Positions 8,429 to 15,997 of a DNA stretch of 40,905 bases are shown here, one piece after another (the first letter of the stretch is position 1; each line of letters starts with the position of its first letter). Position numbers and translations under genes: made by a program. The notes under the pieces were generated by a model. It saw nothing but the letters and a program-made list of their open reading frames with translations. It was not told the origin of the DNA and searched no databases. The DNA is from an uncultured beta proteobacterium. Lineage in GTDB: Bacteria > Pseudomonadota > Gammaproteobacteria > Burkholderiales > Burkholderiaceae_C. The DNA is taken from contig CAILAY010000080.1 in the NCBI GenBank assembly GCA_903832285.1, positions 1 to 40,905 of the forward strand, read 5' to 3'.

Positions 8429-10069
8429 ATGAAAGCGCTGCGCTACACCCAGGCCATGGTGGACGAATTCGTCCGCGATGGCTACTGGACCGATGAAACC
8501 TTCTACGACTCGTACGAGCGCAACGCGCGCACGATCGGCGACAAGGAGGCGCTGGTGGACTCCAGGCACCGCGTCACCTGGCGTCAGGCCAGGGATCTGG
8601 TGGACGCCATCGCCAGCGCCTGGGTGGCCGCCGGGATACCCAGGAGCGCGCGCGTCATCATCCAGGCGCCCAACAGCGTCTACGGGTTTCTGGCTCGCGC
8701 CGCGGCAGAGCGCGCGGGACTGATCTCGCTCACGGCATTTGCCACGCTGCGTCAGAACGAACTCGAAGACATGCTGGAGAAGACACAGGCCGAGGTGGCC
8801 GTGATCCCCTCGATCTTTCGCGGCTTCGACTACCTGGCGATGTACCAGGACCTGATGACGCGCTTTCCCTCGGTGCGCAGCCTCTACCTGTTCGACGACG
8901 TGGTGCCAGCCGATGCGCCGCCCGGGACGCGCTCGCTGACGCGAACGGCTCAGCAGCAGCTGGGTCAGGTCGACCGCGCTGCGCTGGACGCGCGCCGCTT
9001 CGACCCCTTCTTCGACGTGGCACTTCTGACCACGACTTCGGGAACGACAGGACTGCCCAAGCTGGTCGAGTGGCCGCTGGCGCCCAGGGTCTGCACGTCC
9101 AAGGGACGCATCGCCCTGTGGGAGCTGACCCAGGACGACATCACCATGGCGATCGCGCCGCACGCGGGTGGCGCCGCCGGAACGCTGACCTACTTTGCCG
9201 CACCGCTGTGCGGCGCCAAGACCGTGATGCTGGAGGACTTCGACCCGGAACTTGCGCTGCAGACGATAGAGCGCGAAAAGGTCACGGCCATCGGCGTCGT
9301 TCCCACGCACTTGGTGCGCATGCTGGAGAAGAACGTGGAGAAGTACGACCTGTCGTCGCTGCGCTTCATCCGCTCCGCCGGCGGCTACCTGTCGCCCCAA
9401 CTGGCGCAGGAAGCCGAGGCGCGTTTCGGGGCGGTGATCACGTCGGACCTGGGCACACAGGACAAGGGCTCGGTCAGCGGCTGCCGCGTGAGCGACCCGG
9501 GCGAGCTGCGCCGCCTCACCGTGGGGCAGATGCTGCCTGGCAACAAAGTCAAGCTGCTGGGACCCGACGGAATCGAAGTTCCCCTCAACGAACCCGGCGT
9601 GCTCTGGTTTCGCGGCCCGCACTCTCCCGCGGGCTATTACCGGGACCCTGCCATGACGGCCGAGGTGTTCGACGCGCAGGGCTGGTGCACCACCGAGGAC
9701 GTGGTCAAGTTCGACCAGGGCTGCCTGTGGATCCTGGGCCGGCAAAAGGACGTCATCATCCGCGGCGGGCAGAACATCTATCCGGCCGAAGTGGAGGGAC
9801 TGATGAACGAACACCCCAGCGTCGCGGCCGTGGCCGTGGTTGCCATGCCCGACGCGCAATACGGCGAGCGCGCCTGCGCCTTCGTCGTGCTGCGAAGGGA
9901 CAAGTCGCTGAGCCTGGACAAAGTCAGAACATTTCTTGCGAGCAAGAACGTCGCCAAGTTCAAGTGGCCCGAGCGGATCGAACTCGTGGAGCGCATGCCC
10001 ACGGTGGGCGACTCGGGCAAGGTGGACAAAAAGGCGCTGCGATCGCTGGTCGCGCCTCAGGCGGCCTGA
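8429..10069 (+). CDS. Aryl-AMP/CoA ligase (DhbE-like), predicted hydroxybenzoate-CoA ligase
   Basis: A 546-residue member of the ANL adenylating family. Visible motifs are TTSGTTGLPK (P-loop, near residue 200), the TEDV motif, GRQKDVIIRGGQNIYPAEVE (hinge region) and the catalytic lysine near the end in GKVDKKAL. The N-terminus (YTQAMVDEFVRDGYWTDETF) resembles 2,3-dihydroxybenzoate-AMP ligases such as DhbE more than classical benzoate-CoA ligases. In this operon it most likely activates the carboxylation product, a hydroxybenzoate, to its CoA thioester; release as an acyl-AMP to a carrier is less likely, as no carrier gene is present. It starts 16 bases after the UbiD gene. Confidence 0.8.
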   Translation: MKALRYTQAMVDEFVRDGYWTDETFYDSYERNARTIGDKEALVDSRHRVTWRQARDLVDAIASAWVAAGIPRSARVIIQAPNSVYGFLARAAAERAGLISLTAFATLRQNELEDMLEKTQAEVAVIPSIFRGFDYLAMYQDLMTRFPSVRSLYLFDDVVPADAPPGTRSLTRTAQQQLGQVDRAALDARRFDPFFDVALLTTTSGTTGLPKLVEWPLAPRVCTSKGRIALWELTQDDITMAIAPHAGGAAGTLTYFAAPLCGAKTVMLEDFDPELALQTIEREKVTAIGVVPTHLVRMLEKNVEKYDLSSLRFIRSAGGYLSPQLAQEAEARFGAVITSDLGTQDKGSVSGCRVSDPGELRRLTVGQMLPGNKVKLLGPDGIEVPLNEPGVLWFRGPHSPAGYYRDPAMTAEVFDAQGWCTTEDVVKFDQGCLWILGRQKDVIIRGGQNIYPAEVEGLMNEHPSVAAVAVVAMPDAQYGERACAFVVLRRDKSLSLDKVRTFLASKNVAKFKWPERIELVERMPTVGDSGKVDKKALRSLVAPQAA

Positions 10070-10106
10070 TGGGCGATGCACGCGTGAGAGCACAGGAGAA
10101 TCTGCC

Positions 10107-10547
10107 ATGATGGTGCGCAAATGGATGCAGGCCAATCCGATGACGATTCCCAGCGACACGCTGGTGTCGGATGCCAAGAGGCTGCTATCCGAGCACAATC
10201 TGCACGCGCTGCCCGTGGTGGACCAGGGCCATTTGCGCGGCCTTGTGACGCGCGCCAACATGCTGCGCATCGGTCAGTTCGTGCTGCGCACTCAGGACCC
10301 CGACGAGTTCAACTTCTTCGTCACGCGGCTGCGAGTCCGCGACGTGATGGTGCGCAACCCGGCTACCGTGTCGGTTGATGACACAATGCAGGACTGCCTG
10401 CGCCGTGGCCGAGAACTCATGGTGGCCCAGTTTCCGGTGATGGATGGCCAGCAGGTGGTGGGCATCATCACCGCGAACGAGATCTTCCAACTGGCCGCGC
10501 ACTGTCTGAGCCGATGGCAGGAACATGCCCAGCCCGAAACAATTTGA
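10107..10547 (+). CDS. ppsC: Tandem CBS-domain protein, phenylphosphate synthase subunit 3-like
   Basis: A 146-residue protein made almost wholly of two CBS domains: about residues 1-60 (VRKWMQANPMTIPSDT..DAKRLL) and 75-140 (VRDVMVRNPATVSVDDT...FPVMDGQQVVGIITANEI). In the Thauera system the third phenylphosphate synthase subunit is a CBS protein of about 24 kDa that stimulates the other two. This protein is clearly shorter, roughly 16 kDa, lacking any extra domain. CBS pairs usually sense adenine nucleotides, which would suit an ATP-to-AMP phosphotransferase. The start is ATG 10107 behind CAGGAGA. The symbol rests on context. Confidence 0.7.
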   Translation: MMVRKWMQANPMTIPSDTLVSDAKRLLSEHNLHALPVVDQGHLRGLVTRANMLRIGQFVLRTQDPDEFNFFVTRLRVRDVMVRNPATVSVDDTMQDCLRRGRELMVAQFPVMDGQQVVGIITANEIFQLAAHCLSRWQEHAQPETI

Positions 10548-10558
10548 CCCAACCCTTT

Positions 10559-11167
10559 ATGAACGACAACAAGAAGCTGCCACTGGTGCTGGCCATCACC
10601 GGCGCCACCGGCGTGATCTACGGCGTGGAAATGCTGCGCGTGCTGCGCGAGTTGGGGCAGGAGACGCATCTGATCCTGAGCGAGGCCGCGGGCATGAATT
10701 TGGGGATCGAGACCGAATACTCGATCGAGGACGTCAAGGCCATGGCCAGCGTGGTGTACAACAACAAGGACGTGGGCGCTGCTGTGGCCAGCGGATCCTT
10801 TCGCACGCGCGGCATGATCGTCGCACCCTGCACCATCAAGACCCTGTCGGCCATCGCCAACTCCTTCACCACGAACCTGGTGATTCGCGCTGCCGACGTG
10901 ACGCTCAAGGAACGCCGCCCGCTGGTGCTGATGGTGCGCGAGACGCCGCTGCACAAGGGCCATCTGGAGCTGATGACTCGGGTTGCCGACTATGGCGGAA
11001 TCATCCTGCCACCCATGCCTGCGTTCTACCACAGGCCGCAAACCGTGATGGACATCGTGCACCAGAGCCTGGGCAAGGCGCTGGACCAGGTGGGCATCGA
11101 GCACCAGCTGTTCGAGCGCTGGACCGGCAAGGATCGCGGCCGCCATAGCGACAAGGGAAGACAGTGA
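10559..11167 (+). CDS. ubiX: UbiX-family flavin prenyltransferase
   Basis: A 202-residue flavoprotein of the UbiX/Pad1 family: N-terminal AITGATGVIYGVEML, the SGSFRTRGMIVAPC segment with the typical CTIKTLSAIA continuation, and RETPLHKGHLELM near residue 140. It prenylates FMN with dimethylallyl phosphate to supply the UbiD cofactor. Its place in the same operon suggests a dedicated partner for the UbiD protein at 6902-8413. ATG 10559 is chosen because family proteins begin only a few residues before the AITGATG strand; a frame extension to 10514 overlaps the CBS gene. The stop overlaps the next start (GTGA). Confidence 0.85.
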   Translation: MNDNKKLPLVLAITGATGVIYGVEMLRVLRELGQETHLILSEAAGMNLGIETEYSIEDVKAMASVVYNNKDVGAAVASGSFRTRGMIVAPCTIKTLSAIANSFTTNLVIRAADVTLKERRPLVLMVRETPLHKGHLELMTRVADYGGIILPPMPAFYHRPQTVMDIVHQSLGKALDQVGIEHQLFERWTGKDRGRHSDKGRQ

Positions 11168-11988
11168 CCGAATTGCGCTGGCTGGATTGCGCACCGCACC
11201 CAGACCGGCAGCGCCGACCCATGCGAGCGCCCGAGGGCACAGTGGTCTACGCCGTAGGCGACATCCATGGCAGGCACGACCTGCTGTCGCGCCTGCTGCA
11301 GGGGATTGAGCAGGACTGCATGCAACGCCTGTGCGCACGAGCGGTCGTCGTCTACCTGGGCGACTACCTCAGCCGCGGCGAGGACTCGCGCGCCGTGATC
11401 GACAAGGTCATGACCTGGCGGCCGCAGACCGCAGGCGTGATCCAGATCGTCGCACTCAAGGGCAACCACGAAGACCTTGCGCTGCGCTATCTGCAGGGCG
11501 AAATGGAAGCGGGCCGGCACTGGTTCGACTACCAGGGACTCAGCGCGCTGGCGCATTACGGCGTTGTCGCGCCCAACCCGCAGGCACGCGACGAGGCCTC
11601 GCTCCTGTCGCTGCGGGATCTTTTCGCCCAGTCCCTGCCGCCGCCGCATCTGGCATTCCTGCAATCACTCTCGGTGAGCCACGACGAGCAGGACTATCAC
11701 TTCGTGCACGCCGGCGTGCGCCCGGGCGTTGCGCTTTCCGAACAGAGTGCGCACGATCAGATCTGGATCCGTCGCAGCTTCCTGGAATCCGAGGTAGAAC
11801 ATGGGGCCATCGTCGTGCACGGCCACAGCATCGCAGCGCTGCCGCAGGTGCGCTGCAACCGCATCGGCATCGACACCGGCGCCTACGCCAGCGGCGTGCT
11901 GACCTGCCTGGTGCTCGATGGAAGCGAGCGCGCTTTTCTGCAGGCCGTGGGCGAGGCGCGCGTCGCGGCAAACGTCGATCAGGGCTGA
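11164..11988 (+). CDS. PPP-family metallophosphatase, last gene of the phenol-type operon
   Basis: A 274-residue calcineurin-like phosphoesterase with the PPP signature in order: GDIHGR (residues 33-38), GDYLSRGE (variant of GDYVDRG), GNHE, and C-terminal HAG and HGH histidines. It begins at GTG 11164, overlapping the ubiX stop by a GTGA junction, so it is translationally coupled to the aromatic operon. Such enzymes dephosphorylate proteins or small molecules with two metal ions. In context it might hydrolyse the aryl phosphate or act on the phosphorylated synthase. The classical phenylphosphate carboxylase delta subunit is a HAD-type phosphatase relative, and no such gene is seen here. The substrate is not readable from sequence. 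Confidence 0.75.
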   Translation: MTELRWLDCAPHPDRQRRPMRAPEGTVVYAVGDIHGRHDLLSRLLQGIEQDCMQRLCARAVVVYLGDYLSRGEDSRAVIDKVMTWRPQTAGVIQIVALKGNHEDLALRYLQGEMEAGRHWFDYQGLSALAHYGVVAPNPQARDEASLLSLRDLFAQSLPPPHLAFLQSLSVSHDEQDYHFVHAGVRPGVALSEQSAHDQIWIRRSFLESEVEHGAIVVHGHSIAALPQVRCNRIGIDTGAYASGVLTCLVLDGSERAFLQAVGEARVAANVDQG

Positions 11989-12449
11989 CGGCTCAGATCG
12001 AGTTCCTCGCGGTGCCCGAAGCCCAGCGCGTTGTCGATGAAGAACAGGCGGCGAGGCTCAACGCGGTACCAGCGCACCTTGGCCAGCGCCTGCACGATCA
12101 CGGCCGGCGCCTGCGCCAGCTTACCCACGACCGGGAACTTTTCGCCGTAGAGCCGCCGCGCACGCTGCTCAGCGTCGCCGCCGAGTTCGAGCACGGATCC
12201 TTCCATCTGCACGCCCTTGATGCCCGGCCAGTCGGCGTAATCGGCCTGTATCGTCACGGCGACCTGGGCGCTGTGCGCCAGATTCGCGCAGTGGCGGCTG
12301 CTGGGAGAAGAGAGGAACAGCAGGTTGCAACCGTCGTTCACGTAGAACACGGCGGCGGCCCAAATGCCTTCGGGCCCGTTCGAGGCCAGCGTGGCCACAT
12401 GGTGAGTCTGCAGGTGTTGCAGCACTCTGGCGGACAGAGTCGCGCTCAC
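11979..12449 (-). CDS. Pyridoxamine-5'-phosphate-oxidase-like flavin split-barrel protein
   Basis: A 156-residue protein with the N-terminal pattern of the FMN-binding split-barrel family (VLQHLQTHHVATLAS..PEGIWAAAVFY, then LLFLSSPSSRHCANL), similar to YhbP-type proteins. It may bind FMN, F420 or heme; the sequence does not decide. It is read convergently with the phosphatase gene, the two 3' ends overlapping by ten bases, so no terminator fits between them. The start is GTG 12449. A functional tie to the prenyl-FMN enzymes next door is only a thought. Confidence 0.65.
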   Translation of the reverse strand: MSATLSARVLQHLQTHHVATLASNGPEGIWAAAVFYVNDGCNLLFLSSPSSRHCANLAHSAQVAVTIQADYADWPGIKGVQMEGSVLELGGDAEQRARRLYGEKFPVVGKLAQAPAVIVQALAKVRWYRVEPRRLFFIDNALGFGHREELDLSRQP

Positions 12450-12507
12450 TGGCTAAGCTGCGCGTCGTGGGCCGCGCTGCTGTGAGCCGTGGGATCAGCC
12501 TGGCGGC

Positions 12508-14250
12508 TCATGGTTGGATGGGCTTGGCTGGCGCCGCGCTGTCCCGCGAAAGCGGCTCTTCCTGCAGCCGGCGCAGGCGGTACGCCAGCTGCGGCCGGGT
12601 CACCCCCAGCATGCGCGCGGCCGAAGACAGGTTGCCGTGCGACTTGTCCACCGCCCTCTCCAACAGCATGGCTTCGACCTGATCGAGCGTCATGGTCCCG
12701 CCCAGAACGGCTTCGCACAGCTCGCTCCCGACGTCGTGCACCGGCTGCCTGAGGTCGCCGTGCGCGTCCAGCCCGAACTCGTCCGACGCGCGCTCATCGA
12801 TCGAGGAAAACATGTGGTGCACCTCAATGCGCGTGCCCACTGGCGCCAAGATCACGCCGCGCTCGATCATGTTCTGCAGTTCGCGGATGTTGCCCGGCCA
12901 GGCATAGGTCAGCAGCGCACGCTTGGCCTTGTCGGTGAAGCCGGCGATGCGCTTGCCGTGCAGGGCACAGTACTTCTCCAGGAACCCCTTGGCCAGCGGC
13001 GAAATGTCTTCCTTGCGCTCGCGCAGCGGTGGAATCTTGATCTGGTAGGCGTTCAGGCGGTAGTACAGGTCGGAGCGGAACTTGCCCTCTTTCACCTTCA
13101 GGCGCAAATCCACGTTCGTGGCCGCGACGAGCCGCACGCTCACCTTGCGCACGGTCTGGCCGCCCACGCGCTCGATCTCGCCCTCCTGCAGGACGCGCAG
13201 CAGCTTCGCCTGCGCGGCCAGTGGCAGGTCACCGATCTCGTCCAGGAACAGTGTGCCGCCGTTGGCGCGTTCGAACCTCCCCGCGCGCGAAGCCTGGGCC
13301 CCGGTGTAGGCGCCCTTCTCGACGCCGAACAGTTCGGCTTCCACCAGATCGGTCGGAATGGCCGCGCAATTGATCGCGACGAACGACGCCTTGGCGCGCG
13401 CACCGTGCTCGTGTAGCGTGCGTGCAAACACTTCCTTGCCCACTCCGGTTTCTCCCAGCAGCAGCACCGTGATCTCGTTGTGGGTGGCGTGGCGCAGCAA
13501 CTCGTACGCGGCGCGAAACGCAGGGGAATTTCCCACCATGTCCGCAGGCAGCCCCTTCTTTTCGGCGATGCTCGTCCTGAGCTCCACCACCTGCGTCTGC
13601 AGGGCTATCAATTGCTCGGCGATGGACTCGCGGTTGAAGAAATGCGCGTATTCGCTGGCGTCTTCCCACTCATCGACCGGCTTGCCGATGATGCGGCAAT
13701 GGTCGTTGCCCATGCCAGCGCACTCCACTTCCTTGTACAGGATGGCTCGCCCCATGAAGGCCGATGTGTATCCGCAGGCGTAGCCGATCTGGGTCCAGCA
13801 TACGGGCTCGGTATGCACTCCGAAAAAGTGCCTGTGCCACTGGCCCTCCCAGGAGTTCTCCCACAGGAACTCGCCATAGAAGTTGCCCGCCGAGCGATCC
13901 AGTTCGAGCCTGATTTGCGTGACCTTGACGATGCCCTCGAGGGTGTGCAGTTGCGGCCCCGTCATGAAGGCCTCGATGTCGCTCAGATCCTGGGCCATGG
14001 TGCGGGCGAGTTCGGCGTCGCGCACGCCCGACTCGTAGCCCATGCGCGTGAGCAGGCCCTGTGCGCGCGCCATGCCCAGCGTATCGATCAGTTCCTTGCG
14101 TAGCAGCGCCTGCGCCTGTGCGTGGATCAGCAGCATGCGATGCTCGTGCAGCCAGATCTGACCCGTTTGCGCGCAAAAGTGGACCTGAGAACGCAGATCG
14201 CTGTTGCTCGCCTCAGCCTGCGCGTTCGCGACGATTCGAAGTTTGGTCAT
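12508..14250 (-). CDS. XylR/DmpR/PoxR-like sigma-54 activator sensing phenolics
   Basis: A 580-residue activator. Residues about 20-190 are the XylR_N plus V4R sensor: C151, E174, C177 and C185 keep the spacing of the zinc site in phenol sensors such as MopR and DmpR. The AAA+ domain follows: Walker A GETGVGKE (266-273), sigma-54 contact loop GAYTGA (313-318, a common variant of GAFTGA) and Walker B TLFLDE. A Fis-type helix-turn-helix ends the protein (LSSAARMLGVTRPQLAYRL). ATG 14250 has AGAAGGG upstream; longer frames beyond it lack homology. It most likely activates the operon at 3876-11988 when a phenolic inducer binds. Which phenolic it prefers cannot be told. Confidence 0.85.
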   Translation of the reverse strand: MTKLRIVANAQAEASNSDLRSQVHFCAQTGQIWLHEHRMLLIHAQAQALLRKELIDTLGMARAQGLLTRMGYESGVRDAELARTMAQDLSDIEAFMTGPQLHTLEGIVKVTQIRLELDRSAGNFYGEFLWENSWEGQWHRHFFGVHTEPVCWTQIGYACGYTSAFMGRAILYKEVECAGMGNDHCRIIGKPVDEWEDASEYAHFFNRESIAEQLIALQTQVVELRTSIAEKKGLPADMVGNSPAFRAAYELLRHATHNEITVLLLGETGVGKEVFARTLHEHGARAKASFVAINCAAIPTDLVEAELFGVEKGAYTGAQASRAGRFERANGGTLFLDEIGDLPLAAQAKLLRVLQEGEIERVGGQTVRKVSVRLVAATNVDLRLKVKEGKFRSDLYYRLNAYQIKIPPLRERKEDISPLAKGFLEKYCALHGKRIAGFTDKAKRALLTYAWPGNIRELQNMIERGVILAPVGTRIEVHHMFSSIDERASDEFGLDAHGDLRQPVHDVGSELCEAVLGGTMTLDQVEAMLLERAVDKSHGNLSSAARMLGVTRPQLAYRLRRLQEEPLSRDSAAPAKPIQP

Positions 14251-14519
14251 GTCGCCCTTCTTGATGGACCTGCGCCGATGCGGCCAACTCAGGCATTTCG
14301 CCCGACAGCATCCGGTCCGGCCCAGCGCGCCATTCTGACTGCCAAATGCGGGATAGACAAGGGCAAGTAAAAACCCTAGTGGCACATGGCAAACAAGTGT
14401 GTCTACATCCAAATCGGCATTACCAAGTTGGTCACTTGTATGTCTGGTATCGGGAAGGTAGATTCGGGTGCTGCATGACCGGTCCTTGGTACTTGGCTTG
14501 CCACTCATTGGCGTCGGTT
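14251..14519. other. Regulatory spacer before the sigma-54 activator
   Basis: No gene. Two nested dyads lie here: ACAAGTG (14393-14399) paired with CACTTGT (14433-14439), enclosing the hairpin ACCAA-G-TTGGT (14422-14432). They could be an operator or the terminator of the phosphoesterase gene, which ends at 14520, though no T-run follows. Confidence 0.3.
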
Positions 14520-15923
14520 CTACCAAATCTTGGCGAACGACTTGGTCGCGGGACGCACGAACACATTTGTAACGGGCTGCAGATTGAGCCATTCTTTCTC
14601 GGCTTCAGAGCCCGAGCCTTCGACTATTTTGTAGTGCCGCTTGAAATCAGCTTTGAAGCGGTCCAGTGCGCCGTGCAGCCACAGCACAGTCGCCAGCACA
14701 TTGAGGTGGTCGATGCGTTGCTCGTGCACGCCCGGTTTGATGCCTGCACCGTAGAAGAACGTTGGAATGCGATCTGCGCCCATGGTGTAGCCATCACCTC
14801 GGCTCCCGTCCGTCGAGCCGTCTTCGTCAAACGTGACGATCAGCAGACTATTGTTCGCGCGAGCCCACTGCGCATACGGAGCCAGGTTTTGGCGCAACCA
14901 GTCGTCGCTTGTCTTGGCCGTGTTGCTGTGACCGTCGTGCTGTTCGTTGGGCACCACGATGGAGACATCCGGCAGCTTTTCGAAACCCAGCGGCTTGCCC
15001 TGCGCGTCCTTACTGAAGCCACGCAAGCGCTGCCGAAGCTTCGGATCCTGTGTCGGCTCAAAGCCCAAATTGACCGATACGGGCATCACATGGTTGGTCA
15101 GGTCACCCTTGCGCCCCCGCGGGCCAGTTGGGTCTAGTTGGTCGGTCCAGTTGACGGCGGGGTTGTGTTTACGCCGATAGTTGTCGCTCAAGGCAGAAGT
15201 AGCGTCACAAGGCACGGAGTTGGAGTCAGTGCCACAGTTCCAACTTGGGTAAGGTAGCGACTCACTGAAGCTCAGGAAGGTACCGCCGGTCTGCAGGATC
15301 GCCGCACCCAGATTGGGTGACGTAAGTGGCAGCCAGGCATCGGGCACATTGCCGTTATCCACGCCCACAGTGGTGTGACGGCGTTCCCTCAGAGGCCTGC
15401 CCTGATGGTCGCGTACTGCCACGCCCTCGTAGGGCGAGCGTGAATCTTGGAACCACGCTGGCAATACGCCCTGGTGATGACCCGAGAACAAAAGCAGGTA
15501 ATTGGGCTGACTCGGTCGGGTAGGTAACTCACTTGCATAGGGCGTATGCCCGAAGTGCGAGTTCGTGAAACGCACGCCCTTTTCTGCCAGTTCGTTGAAG
15601 TAATGCCAATCAGAGCTGGGTGAATAGACCGGCCCGTTGCGCTCCTTTCGCTGCCAGGTCGTGGCCTCGTAGGCAGACAAGTTCTCCAGGATCACAATGA
15701 CGGTGTGATCGGGGCGCCAGTGCGCTTGCTGCAAGGGCGACGGTGCGGATCCGGTTGCCTGTTTGTCGCCAGCCAACAGCGACATACCACAGGCCACCCC
15801 GGCCAGGCCGACCAGACTCCTAAAGGTCTCTCGGCGGCTTAGCGAAGTGCGCTGCGTCTCGCCGATGGTGGTCTCGCACAACGTGGAAGGATGGACAGCA
15901 GGATGTCGTGCAGGCAATTTCAT
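14520..15923 (-). CDS. Phosphoesterase-family hydrolase (phospholipase C / acid phosphatase type), exported
   Basis: A 467-residue protein of the alkaline-phosphatase-like phosphoesterase family. Signs are HTVIVILENLSAYEATTW with the metal-binding glutamate and asparagine, SHFGHTPYASELPTRPSQPNY, NEQHDGHS and TFDEDG. Near residue 30 there is a twin-arginine-like signal, SRRETFR followed by a hydrophobic stretch (SLVGLAGVACGMSLLAG), so it probably acts in the periplasm or outside. The start is ATG 15923; the upstream TTG extension adds a basic, unrelated stretch. Substrates of this family include phospholipids and phosphomonoesters. It is not obviously connected to the phenol-type operon. Confidence 0.75.
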   Translation of the reverse strand: MKLPARHPAVHPSTLCETTIGETQRTSLSRRETFRSLVGLAGVACGMSLLAGDKQATGSAPSPLQQAHWRPDHTVIVILENLSAYEATTWQRKERNGPVYSPSSDWHYFNELAEKGVRFTNSHFGHTPYASELPTRPSQPNYLLLFSGHHQGVLPAWFQDSRSPYEGVAVRDHQGRPLRERRHTTVGVDNGNVPDAWLPLTSPNLGAAILQTGGTFLSFSESLPYPSWNCGTDSNSVPCDATSALSDNYRRKHNPAVNWTDQLDPTGPRGRKGDLTNHVMPVSVNLGFEPTQDPKLRQRLRGFSKDAQGKPLGFEKLPDVSIVVPNEQHDGHSNTAKTSDDWLRQNLAPYAQWARANNSLLIVTFDEDGSTDGSRGDGYTMGADRIPTFFYGAGIKPGVHEQRIDHLNVLATVLWLHGALDRFKADFKRHYKIVEGSGSEAEKEWLNLQPVTNVFVRPATKSFAKIW

Positions 15924-15997
15924 CGCCGCCCATGATACGGTGAGGTTGGCTTCTCTCCGCCGCAACTATCGCGACACAGCCACTGTCTTAGACCTCA

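Noticed and set aside
7625..10270. 881-codon minus-strand frame across the UbiD and ligase genes
   Set aside because: It is low-complexity His/Arg/Asp-rich, spans two real genes and has no ribosome site or motifs.
10292..11338. 348-codon minus-strand frame opposite ubiX
   Set aside because: Shadow of ubiX and the CBS gene, without motifs.
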